This document shows positions 34,390 to 45,319 of a DNA stretch of 64,000 nt, in pieces. Every line of letters starts with the position of its first letter. Positions within the stretch are counted from its first letter, which is position 1. Below the pieces are notes generated by a model. That model worked only from the letters and a program-made list of their open reading frames with translations. It did not search any database and was not told the origin of the DNA. This stretch comes from Graphilbum fragrans. Lineage: Eukaryota; Ascomycota; Sordariomycetes; Ophiostomatales; Ophiostomataceae. The position numbers and the translations under genes were made by a program. The stretch covers positions 1,277,716-1,341,715 of the forward strand of contig LLKO01000002.1 of the NCBI GenBank assembly GCA_001513895.1, given 5' to 3'.

Positions 34390-34970
34390 AAACGCTCTAT
34401 CATGACTCCCAATGAATATCAACTACGGCTTTCCTTTTTTAGTATATCTAACCCGAGTCTTTGCGTTGTCGTTGTTTCTTTGGAATAGGTTGTGATTTGA
34501 GACAGGTCTAAGATTGAAAACTGAAGGCCCCAAGATCCTATTTCATATTCAGTTTTCAACTGCGGGTCGGCTCCATCCCATAGTTTCGTGCCATATCGTC
34601 AGGCAGTATTATATTAATTTGACGGCGTAATTAATGCAATACAAATTACCTCCAGCACTTTTCGCAAAATCGAAACTTTACTTCTCGAATTCAAGTTGCG
34701 AGAAGAAAAAACAAGGGTGCGTCGAGAATAAATTTGCGTATAATTTATCAGCAGCCACAATACGAAGATAGCAGCGGATGGTTACACAGACCTCACCACC
34801 CCTGTCCCGCCCGAATCGAAGACCCTGAATAATGGGAAACAAATGCCTTACAACTGCCTTTTTATCTGCTAATAGTAATAATCAGCAAAAATGTGTGGTT
34901 TTTTAGTTAGTTATTAGTTGCTACCGGAAGCCTCGTAATAATGTTTTGCTGCCTGCTTTAGTCAGGGTGT
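34390..34970. other. AT-rich island
   Basis: This segment is visibly richer in A and T than its surroundings, with TA-rich words such as ATATTATATTAATTTG and AATAAATTTGCGTATAATTT, and no open frame of length. AT-rich islands in ascomycetes are often repeat-induced point mutation (RIP) relics of transposons. No transposon terminus is visible, so this is only a possibility. Confidence 0.4.
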
Positions 34971-37900
34971 AAACCTCTTCAGCCTACAGTGCAAGCAGGA
35001 TTCCTGCACAGCCGTTTCTTTGTGAGCTCTGCTAATATTAATATAATCACAACAGCCGATACGTGTTAGACGCCAATACAAAGAATATGATTTGTCACTT
35101 GTGGCAGGAACGAGTAGTGGGAAAGGCGGGAGAGCACGAAAGCAACAATAACGGCGATACAGAAACGAGAAATTGAGGTGAACGACCACTGGTGAAGGAT
35201 AACAAATGAATTAAAGCGAGGTATAGAGCGAGAAGGAGGGGGCAAAGGGGGGAGTACAGCATGCACTGTCTCGGCTTCTGTGCATTATCGATGATATTTA
35301 CGATAAGAACACCCATCAGAGAGAGAAAGGAAATAGAAATTCATGGCCATCGCTGTTCGTCATCACGGTGGCACGGATTATATTTGGGCTGGAGACGAAG
35401 AGGCCATCGGGCACAGCTTCAAAAAATTAGAAACATTGGCCCCTCAGGTAGAGAGTTGTGCTACAGGCTGTACTACAAGGCAGCGAAAACAGGACGTCAT
35501 ATTTGAAGCAGAGGTGATAAGGGGAATGCACGATCGTGCGTCCTATGCAGGATGCTGGTAGATTTAGGCTAGAAGTCACGATGTTGTACAGACGTGTTAC
35601 CGGAATCTGGTCCTGTTGGACTCTTGACAATCTTTTATGGTCCCGTGGTGTATATCGGTAGTACGATGAGTTCCTACCAGAAGAGTGTGACAAGATAAAG
35701 GAAGCGCTTCTGATGGAGCAGCACATGAGCGGATGAGAAACCGAATTTCCGCAGCTCGTATTCACAAAAAGAGGAGCGGGCCGCAAAGTCGTACAATCAA
35801 TTGCGTTGCTTTGCTTCCGCAATCGTGCATGACATTCTCTTTGCAACAAGACACAACTCTTAACACAAACAGACACGTGGCCGGCTGTACGCTATTTATT
35901 TGCCTTGGAATCCTTTGGCATGCATGCATGCTTGGGGAACGACGGCAAAAACATACAGCAAGGATTTCAGAAGCAGGGACACATATCCCATGTATCGCGG
36001 AAAGCTGTGGCTACCGGATGCTTCACACACCAGCGCCTATGAAATGCTGCGGAGGAAGGCCGGCAGAGAGGCCGGTAAGTAGAGGCATTGTGAAGAAAGT
36101 TAACAAGAATGTAGGATATGAGATAAGTATTGTCTTAAAGCCGCGTGGAATAGAAATCAGCTTCTGGGGAATAGGGAGATGATGGAAGGACTTTTATGCG
36201 GTGCACGGTATGCATATCTTGGTGTTGAAGAACAATGGTACGTTTCAGGTGCTGCCGTGCTTTCATGGCTCTACATGTGCGTCGGTGTCGATCTAAGAGC
36301 GGCGGAATAGAAAGCATCATGGAAAGCTTGGCAACTATAGCCGAGGAGGATGGACGAAATGAAGCCGAAGATGGCATAGTGAACGACGCATGCACCCGGT
36401 GATCAAGGGAGGAAGAAAGGTGTTCTTACTGCGAATGCTTCCTAAAATACACCCTCATTGCCAAGAGTGATATACGACACAAGCTGACAGTAGCTGAAGA
36501 CGAGAAATTGCTGGCATGACAGGATGCCATGGAGAAAGCTAGACGCAAAGGGGAGATGTTGGTACCCGGTGAGTTTTGCTCATTCCCGGATGGTCCATGA
36601 CTGATCGTTTGCATTGAGGGCAGTACAGCCGCAATGAAACCTTCTCGTTTGAGGGAGTCCGACGAGAAAGATGGGCCAAGCGGCAAATACTTGTGAGGGA
36701 AGGTGCCGGGTGAGAATCAGAGCCACGATGAACTCACATGGGAACGAAGCTAATACGAGTAGACGATGGTGTTCCTTGGACCGGAATCTTACTGTAAGGT
36801 GCCATGAGTGCCATGAGGCCAGCCGGTTCCCCCGATGTGAAGGAGGCATGCCGGACCACTGTCCCTGTGGACAGCCTCGCATTGAGGGCGGCCGCTTGTA
36901 TCGCTTTGGGCAAAGACAAGCGAGAGAAGCTAAGGACAGACGCAGCCGATCTCAACGGTCGGTCTCTTATTGTTGGTTTGTCTTGGGGGTGCCTAGACAT
37001 CACAGCCTAAGCGTCTCGTGTGCTCGTGTGCCCGAGTATGGCCATGTTAGAGATATGAGAGGAGCAGCCGCTCGGTCGGATGCAACGCGAGCAGGAGGCG
37101 GAGAGCCGATTCATCCCATGTCCCGTGTCTACGAGCAATAGAGCCGGCGGCATTGCCCCCGGGGCGTGGGATTGGCGACCAAAACGGGCAGAGTGCTTCT
37201 GCGAGAAAGCGGATTAGCCAGGCCGTAACACGAGAACCAGACACTGGGGAGATACATATCGGATGAGCGGCGGGCTTGTTGGAGGGTTGCAAGTGGGCGC
37301 AAGCGTGCATGCTCTAAGAGGTTCTCGGTCAGTCGAGACCAGAGCGGCAAGATGCGAGGAGAATGGCCCGGGGCGAGAAAGACGGCGATGACATCACGGA
37401 TAGGTAGAGGGACTGGAGCACGAAGTAGGTATTAGCTACGCAGAAGACGCGCTGACGGAGCTGACGTGGGAGATGCGAGAAGGGCCTTTGGAACGGGGTT
37501 CACGACATTCATACGACGAAAGAAACAACAAGCACGGACGACAGATGAGCGTTTACGAGGGCTGACAGCCAGCCGTGGTGGTATTGGGTGGACACAAGCG
37601 AGGTTGCGAAAAGGTATGATTATGGGTGAGAAGCAGTACGCAGCACGCAGTATGCAGTTATACGGAGTATGTATTAGTCGTAGACAGGCTAGGCTGTGGT
37701 GGTGAGGTTTGGACGGTAGGAGCAAGCCGACAAGACGACAAGACGACAAGACGACCACAGCCGCACTGGCAGCTTCTGGGGCTTGTGTAGAGCGGCGCTT
37801 TGCCTAATTCGGGGGCCAGAACGAGTCAGTGAAGGGGGAGGTGCAACCCTCCCCTCCCTTACGAGAAGGTACTGTTGGGGGTGGGTGCTATATTTAGAAT

Positions 37901-39644
37901 ACGAAGGGAGCAAAGAGCCATGGTTGCATGGGTTGAGTCCGGTAATTTGCCAGAGTGTGCGTCGCACACGTACGGACGCCTCTCGTAGAGGGACAAGGAC
38001 AAGGAATACGGCGCGAACTCGAGGGCAAGCGGGCAAAAGCCGATCGAAAGCTGAGGGGCTCAACTCCTCCCAATTGCTCGTACTCGGAACGCGTTCTACC
38101 ACGACGGCGTTTGGCACACAGTTTTGCCCTGTTTTTGGATGCGACGCTGTGCTTGACGGCCCGCGGAGACGAGACACACGCCGGGCGCGACTTCCTCGCA
38201 TACGAGCGCGCAGACGGCAGGAGCAGCTGCGAGCACTCCGAGCGTAGTGGTAGCTTGGCGAGGAAGATTGAGGTGCGGGATGGGGCTTTCCCATCGCGGA
38301 TGATGGCTAACGGTGCCAAGGGCAGGCAGATCCAGAGGCGAATGGGGCAAGCTGCAGTGGCGAGGACACGCTGCTACAACGACAGCGACACCTACATATG
38401 GACGGACGCACTCCGTACGTACAAGTCGCAGCCGCACTACGCAGTCGGGCAAGTAGTATACGTATACGGGATACGACAAACCATCCCAAGTCAGCCCAGC
38501 CCACTTCGGTGCCGGGCGCATCCTTCGGGGATGTATGTACTTCGTACTCGTCGGTGTTCATACGAGTCCGAAGCTCTGTAGGGTACCGCTGTGTCCGCCG
38601 GAAAGTGGCAACAGCCGCCCAACGATAACCAGCTGCCACATCGTGTTCCTGCAGCCTCTGATTCTGCTTGCCTTTTCCTACTTCATACACATGTCGTACT
38701 CTGCGAGTACTTGCCGTCGTCAATACCCGTACTCGACACGTAGGCCCCTACGAATCCATCCGTAGTAGTCACAATAGTGCTGGTAAGCGTGCGCTCTACT
38801 ACGACGTGACCCGCTGTTCTGCCCCCCTGGACCGTGCAGCCACAGCCCAGCAGCCTAGCACAGCCCCCTCGGGCGGGCCCCTGCCCATTCGGAAAAAGTC
38901 CCCTGAGTGCAGTACCGACAGCACGATACGTGCTGGGCAGCGCAGTAATTGCTCGTACAGCGCAGACAGCAGCCTGGCTCGCGATGATCCACTTCAGCCA
39001 ACCAACCAACCAACTCACCAACAAACGAGCCACTCCCTCCCACCCCCTCTCTCTCTTTCGCTCCCGGCTCCCAAGAACGGCCGTGTCGACGGTTCTCCAA
39101 GCCGCCACGCCGTTGTGCACCCCGGCTCGAACTCGACGCTCCTGACATTGACCCTCTCATGCCGCTCGACACACAATCCCACGAGGTTTTTTCTTTTTTT
39201 GCGCATGCTCGTTGCCGACTGTGCCATTGCCTTTTATTGTGACTCCTGGGTTTTTTGGCTCTGCACATAGCTGTCTTTTTTTGGCTGTGGCTCCAGCCGT
39301 TCCCTGGTAGCTCTTTCAGCAGCTCCCCCTCGGCAGCTCCCAAGAAAAAAACCACGCAGCAGCAAAACACCCAGCAACGCCAGCAACACCAGCAATACCA
39401 GAAACTCCAGCCCAAAAAAGCCAGCAACGCAAGCGACATTCAGCTTTGGCCCCCCTTCCCACCCCTATCTCTCCTCTTCCGGTTTGGCCTCCTTTTGCGA
39501 TTGCTCGACCAACTACCCCGGCCTCTTCGTTCTGATCTCTCTTCCGACACCGTCCTTCGCCATTCGGTTGTGCGCTGTCCATAGCCACACTACACCCCCC
39601 CTTCTCCATTCCGCTCCCGGCCCCGGGCTCTCTACATAATTATA
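34971..39644. other. Gene-poor stretch with possible unrecognised or decayed gene near 36-37 kb
   Basis: Between about 35990 and 37010 (+) short coding-like segments alternate with intron-like signals: donors at 36075, 36569 and 36710, and a CTAAT branch with TAG acceptor at 36762. I could not assemble one continuous protein. A 9-base direct repeat (GACAAGACG) lies at about 37728-37755 and an AACC run at about 38996-39016. The last kilobase is CT-rich leader of the Q-rich gene. Other frames (37955-38581 +, 37894-38723 -) show no family features. Confidence 0.35.
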
Positions 39645-41876
39645 ATGCCTTCCTTTCTCTCCGGAAGACAAAGCACTCGCTCTCAACACCAGCCGTCCTT
39701 TGTTGAACCACCCTCTGGAGCTGGCCCAAGTCCAAGCTCTGCCTCCAATTCTGGTACGCCACTCCCCTCGTCCCCCTTCTAACCCGTCCCCCCCTCCCCT
39801 GCCCCCCTCTCGTCACCAATGCCCTTTGTCTCTCCCTGTACGAGTACGTGCATGGCATTTTCCTTTTCTATATCCATGTATCCTTTGTCCGCCTCCAAAT
39901 ATACGCCGTACGCGCACAGCCACCCGCTTCCTCAACAGATCCCTCCTCCCTCCTCCTGCGCCACTACTGCCGTCTACTTCGCCATCGTTCCTCTTCCTGC
40001 TCCCCGTTTTCTCCATCCTTGGTGCTTCCGGCCTCGGCCCCCGGCTCCACTCCGCGCTGACACGTCGTCTCGGCAGCTCCCTCGTTTTCGAATCAGGACT
40101 CGCAGCAGCCACCGTCGTCTTCCTTCGGATCGTCCCTGCAGAAGCCTCTGCCTCCTACACAGCTGCCTCTGCAGTCGTCGCCCCAGTCGCAGCAACAACA
40201 GCAGCAGCAGTTCTCCCAGCAGCAACAGCAAGAGCAGCAGCACTTGCAACAACTCCAGCACCTCCAGCAGCAAGGACCTGGACCTCGGCAAGGACCGTTT
40301 GCGCCGAACCCGGCTGGCAGTGGCCTGTTGACGAAGCAAAACAGCACGAGCTCGAAGACAGTGACAGGCATCGCGCCCCCGTCTGCTGGTGACTCTCCCG
40401 CGACCGCTTCGCCGGTATTTGACGGGCGGCAACAGGCGTCTCCGCTGTCACAGAAGCAGGCCAGCGCCGAATACCTGGAGCAAGTGTCACGTTCGCAGTC
40501 ACAGCGGTTTCCTGCACCGGTGGGATCACTGCAGACGCATCTATACTCGCCGGGCGCTGTGGGCGCTGTATCTGTGGACGACCTCAGCCTAGGACACCAG
40601 CAGGTGTCGTCTCCGTTAACCGGGCCGCCGTCCATTCTGGCGCCGCAAGACGTGTACCAGCAGCAGCAGCAACAACCACCACCCCCACCGCCCTCGTCGT
40701 CGTCACGCCAGACCCACGAGACGCGCCGGTCCCGTAACATCTTTAAGAATCTGTTGGGGGGCTCGAGCAGCAGCCGTGGAGGCGATTCGCACTCGAGAAC
40801 GCATTCTAGCGCACAACAGCAGCAGCTACAACAGCAGCAACTACAGCAGCCGCCACCGGCCTCGCAGAACGCACACCACAATCTCGGGGGACTCGGACGC
40901 CACCCGTCCAAGCGGCTTAGCCAGCAGACGCCGCCGTCATTGCGCACCGGGCCATCGCAGGTGTCTATTCTTGATCCTCCGCCCGCTGATTGGCCACTGC
41001 AACAGGGGCAACAGGGGCAACAGGGACAACAGGGACAGCAAGGACAGCAAGGAGAGCAGGGAGGACAAGGGACGTCTCCGCTACAGGGCGCTGGCGATTT
41101 CAGCCCAGGGCAGTATCCCACAATCGGCGAAAGCCCGGAAGACGGACATCGCATACCGCCTTCGATTCGGCGTGTGGGCACAGGCGACCTCGACTCGCAG
41201 GACGGGGCTTCCTTTGTGCCTGAAGAGCTCCCTCGGCGTGGCAGCAACACGTACGGGCACCATTTGCCAAGTCCCTCGTCGCCTGACCAGCTGGTGGCTC
41301 AGCAGCAGCAGCAGCAGCAGAAGCAGCAGCAGCAGCATCCACAACACCCGCAGCACCTTCAGGGGGCGCACGGCGAGACGATAGCGTATGGTCAGGTGCA
41401 TCTTCAGCAGTCGTACCCCGCTTTGCAGTACGCGCCGCCGCCACCACAGACAGCGCTAAACGCCAACGGTCCCCACCCAGGCTTTGTCGTAGGCGGTCTT
41501 AACACCGCTAATCTGCAGCAACAGCGGCCGCTAGGCCATCTGCTACAGCAGCAACAACAGCACCTGCAACACCTGCAGCAACAGCAAGCGCCAAATCCTG
41601 AGACAATTTCCCAAGCGTCGCACGAGTCGCCTGGAGCCGACTCAGACCAGCTGTCGACCCACAACCTACCGTCAGCGCCAGGCCCCTATTCTTCGCAGCA
41701 GCAGCAGCCGTCACAGCAGCCACAGCACTTACAAGGCCTAGCGCCAACCCCGCCCCCGCCGCTGCATCAACAGCAGCAGCCACTTCAGCCGCAAGGCCAA
41801 CAACAAACAGCGCAGCCGTTGCTCGCTCAGAGCCAGTCGCCGCAGGTCACGCAACAGGGACCAAACTCGCAGGTAA

Positions 41877-41909
<33 letters not shown>

Positions 41910-43549
41910 CGCAGTCCAAAGACGCAAAAAGTATGCCGCCGCCCAGCGGAGGGCCAGGAGCCAATCGGCGGTCGCAGGATGTCGGCGAACGAGGCAGCAG
42001 TTTGCGCGGCGGTGTGCCTACGCTGGTCGAGAGCGCCAGCAGCGGCGGTGGTGCCGGCGGTGGCGGCAGTGGTGGCAGCACCATGTCGGGGCCGCCGCCG
42101 TCGTATCGCACGAGCCAAGCAGTGGTCGCTGCCACAGCCGGAAACGGAGGAGGTGGAGGCGGCGGAGGGCTCAGCCCGCTTCCGCCGCCTGGCGGCAGTG
42201 CAGCCTTCCGGTCGGGCGCCGATCTGCGGCAGTTCGAGGCCACGACTGGCGAGGGCCGCAACAGTCCGCAGCCGTCGACGACGGGCGACTCGGCTGCGGA
42301 AGCGGACAGGCAGTTAAAGGATTTGGGTAAGTGGTTTGCTATTGTTTGTCTCTGTTCTCTGTCTCTGTTCTCTGTCTCCGTTATCTGTCTCTGTTTTCTG
42401 TCTATGTTCTCTCCGTCACTGTTCTCTCTGTCTCTGTTTCTGTCTCGTCCTGTCTCTTCCCATCCTGTCTCTTTCTTCCGCTAACACCCCAGCCGTCAAA
42501 TACAAAAACGTCAAGCGGCTCTACTTCGAGGGCAAAACCCAGATCGACCAGCTCACCGGCCAGATCGAGCACCTGCAGAACGCCATTGCCAACCAGCGCA
42601 TGTCACAGTCGCGCACCTCGCTCGACGACAGCGAGTACATCACCCGCTTCAGCCGCCTCAACGGCGCCATCAACAACCTGTCCTTCAACATCCGCAAGGA
42701 CTGGGCCTCGCTGCCGCCGTGGATCGAGCCCTACGCTAGCGCCGACGCCCTCAAGACCGGCAAGCAGGAAATGACGGCGGTGGGCCGCGCGGTGATTGCC
42801 CGCTGGATCGTGGAGAGCATTTTCCACCGCTGTTTCCACCCCGGCCTCGACCCGGAGCTCAGCCACCGCCTCAAGGACATTGAACAGAACATCCGCCGCT
42901 TCTCCTACAAGATGAACAGCCAGGAGGAGTTTGACGCCCTGACCTACAAGATTGTCAGCTGGCGCATGGCCACCCTCGAGGGCCTGCAGGCCGTCCTGGC
43001 CGGCGCCGCCAATGCCGAAAACCGCGCCGAGTTCACCCGCGACGCCACCGCCAGCCTCACCACCTACCTGTGCCAGTACCTCACCAATCCGCCCCCGCCC
43101 GGCGTGGACGGCAGCGCCAGCATGATCGTCGAGCTCGCTGTCGGCATCGCCTCCAACCTGCCCATGGAGAGCCGCGACGTGGCCATTACCTTTCCCATGC
43201 CCCTCGACAACATTGCGCCGCACCTCATGGAGGTCGAGAAGACCGGGCTGCCAGCGCTGCTTAACCGTCCTGACGCCGACGATGCCGACCCAGACGCCGA
43301 CGACGACGACGACGCTGTCAACGATGATGACAAGACCGCCAAAAGTGTTGGCATCCGCAGTGGTGAGTACCTGTATTGTGTTGTTTGCACCGTCTGTGTG
43401 TATCGATGTATTGTTGTATCTGTATCTCTTCTAACGGACCGCCAGCCAACCCCTCGAACGACATGCCCAAGGTGCGCTTTGCCGCCTTTGTGGCCGTTGA
43501 AGTCCGCGGCCGCCAGGTCCTCACAAAGGCCCCGGTCTATGTATTGTAG
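39645..43549 (+). CDS. Glutamine-rich protein with conserved-looking C-terminal domain of unknown function
   Basis: Exons 39645-39753, 40077-42326, 42493-43362 and 43446-43549, all in phase, 1110 residues. Introns 2-4 ends match GTAAGT/GTGAGT donors and CTAAC branches; intron 1 (323 nt, GTACGC donor) is less certain. Residues 37 to about 785 are low-complexity: CAG/CAA-coded Gln runs, Pro, Ser, (QQG) repeats and Gly runs. Residues 787-1110 are different: charged and helical (YKNVKRLYFEGKTQID, then a heptad-like QIDQLTGQIEHLQNAI segment), followed by an ordered region containing WIVESIFHRCFHPGLDP and an acidic Asp stretch before the short last exon. The C-terminal part has strong GC3 codon bias and looks conserved across filamentous ascomycetes from memory, but I know no function. 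The N-terminus is prion-like in composition. Confidence 0.82.
40987..41073 (+). repeat. 9-bp repeats coding Gln-Gln-Gly in the Q-rich protein
   Basis: Units of the type CAACAGGGG or CAGCAAGGA repeat about eight times and are translated QQG, ending in EQGGQG. The synonymous drift between units shows an older array than a pure microsatellite. Confidence 0.85.
42335..42470 (+). repeat. TCTCTG-rich simple repeat filling an intron of the Q-rich gene
   Basis: Intron 2 (42327-42492) consists mostly of imperfect TCTCTG/TTCTCTG units. The frame stays open through it until TAA at 42482, so retention would cut off the C-terminal domain. The donor GTAAGT and the CTAACACCCCAG end support removal. Confidence 0.75.
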
Positions 43550-44182
43550 TCCGACCGACGGGCCCATGCGATTCCACGACGACATGTTTTCCGCTATTAC
43601 CTCTTGATTTTTATATATATCTTGCTAGTTTTTTTGTGCTTTTTGGGTTTGGTTTTGGTGGAAGAGGATACATAGCAGCAGGAAGATGAAGAGGAAGCGG
43701 GAGGATGCAGAGGAGAAAATGGAGAGAACGACAGATGAAGATAAAAAGGGATGGCAGCCCACGAGAACATGTCATGATTTGACGACAGCTATTTCTGCGT
43801 ACTCGTACATACCACGTCTTCCTCCTTCCTGCGGTGTCTGCCTATCTGTCATTTTGTGCGGTTTGTTTGTATTCCGTCTTGTTGCCGTTATGCATTGGCT
43901 GTTGAAAATAAAGAGCAATATCAAGAGGTGACTAATGTACAACTATACGAGTCTACCTGTGGATGGGCCTTGTCCAGTGTTAAGCCGATAACCTTAAATC
44001 TGCTAGCGTGTTAGTGCAGTGTGTTCACCGCCCGCGAGTGCTATAGTGGGACAGCGGCAGCGCGCCCGTAGTCCGTCCACGACTTTGGCCGTTCTGCCGT
44101 TTTTGGCGTCCTTTGGAAAGTCTTTTTCTTCGACGAGCCCATCCACAGAGTACGCCGCCTCTGCTCTCTGCCCTCTGCAACC
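43550..44182. other. Spacer between the Q-rich and EFM4-type genes
   Basis: The spacer holds the 3' end of the upstream gene, with a possible polyadenylation hexamer AATAAA at 43907-43912 and a TACTCGTA copy at 43800. The final part is the short promoter of the methyltransferase gene. I see no other gene. Confidence 0.6.
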
Positions 44183-44852
44183 ATGGCAGCACAGACACCC
44201 GCCCACCTGGACCCGTCAGAGCTGGGCACCAAGGAGTAGTGAGTGTAGTTTTCCCCGTCGTCGTGCCGCTTGGTCTTTCTCTGCCCAAAGCGTCGTGCTC
44301 ACCTCTCCGACAGCTGGGACCGCCTCTATGCGACCGAGCTGGCCAACCATGCCGCCAACCCCGCCGACACCGGCACGGTCTGGTTCGACGACGCCGACGC
44401 CGAGACCAAGATGGTGCAGTATGTCGAGGAGCGCCTAGCGACGACGGACGCCAGCACCAGCACCAGCCTGCGCACCGTGCTGGATCTCGGCTGCGGCAAC
44501 GGGTCGCTGCTGCGTGCGGTGCGGGACGAATTGGCGTCGTTTTGGTCGGCGGAGCAGGACGAAGACGCGCACGCACGGGTGCCCCGGCCGGTCAGACTGC
44601 TCGGCGTCGACTACAGTCCGGCCAGCGTGTCGCTGGCGGACACGATCACGGCGGCGGCGGCGGCGGCGGACGAAGAAGCCAACGACGGGGACGCGGACAT
44701 TGAGTTCTCCGTGTGGGACATGCTGCAAGGCACGCCGGCGGATCTCTGGCCCGAAAAGACAGACACAGCCACGCCGTCCTGGGACCTCATCCTGGACAAG
44801 GGCACGTTCGACGCCATCAGCCTGGGCCACGGGCTGGCCGCCCCGACCGAGA

Positions 44853-44897
<45 letters not shown>

Positions 44898-45187
44898 CGA
44901 TACCGACAGCGATACCGACAGCGATACCGACAGATGACGCCGACGCGGTCGAGCACAAATACCGCCGACAGGTGCTGGCGCTGCTGCGGCCGCACGGCCA
45001 CTTCCTCATCACCAGCTGCAACTGGACGGAGCCGGAGCTGGTGGCGTGGCTGGGCGCGGCCGCCGACGACGGCTCGCACGCGCTGGTGCCCGTCGGCCGC
45101 GTGGCCTATCCGAGCTTCCAGTTTGGCGGCGTGCAAGGGCAGGCCGTGTGCACGGTGTGTTTTGAGAAGCAGGAATTGGCGCCATAG
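44183..45187 (+). CDS. efm4: EFM4-type protein-lysine methyltransferase (eEF1A)
   Basis: Exons 44183-44238 and 44314-45187, 309 residues. The splice joins TA to C and restores YWDRLY, the conserved N-terminal block. A seven-strand methyltransferase fold is shown by motif I (VLDLGCGNGSLL), the acidic post-I motif (LLGVDYS) and the EFM4/METTL10 signature LILDKGTFDAISL. The sequence later reads YRRQVLALLRPHGHFLITSCNWT. Family role: S-adenosylmethionine-dependent methylation of a lysine of elongation factor 1A in the cytosol. A hexanucleotide array (44851-44935) codes a Thr-Ala run in the middle of the domain, between the DKGTFDAISL strand and the next helix; this is an expansion in a loop. The gene converges on CDC37 with only 132 bases between stop codons. 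Confidence 0.92.
44851..44935 (+). repeat. (GACAGC)n microsatellite inside the methyltransferase CDS
   Basis: Eight perfect GACAGC units (44851-44898) are followed by alternating GATACC and GACAGC units. In frame they encode Thr-Ala repeats, then Ile-Pro-Thr-Ala repeats. The six-base unit keeps the frame when copy number changes. Confidence 0.92.
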
Positions 45188-45319
45188 ACAGACAGGGACA
45201 GGACAGGCAGCAAAGCACAACGCGGCCAAGAACACACAGTACGAGTGATACGAATCAAATGGTGGATCTTCATACACATAAACCAAGGGCTTGTATCACG
45301 CCACGGCTGCTTGCCCGTA

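Noticed and set aside
36734..37003. Minus-strand frame that looks protein-like in the 36-37 kb region
   Set aside because: It conflicts with the + strand fragments, and I could not identify a family or splice partners; reported only as part of the uncertain region.
37955..38581. 208-residue + strand frame
   Set aside because: Arg/Ser/Thr-rich with no pattern I recognise, and overlapped by equally long frames on the other strand.
40093..41250. Cys/Leu-rich minus-strand frame opposite the Q-rich gene
   Set aside because: CAG repeats read backwards give CTG/TGC codons, which explains the Cys and Leu runs.
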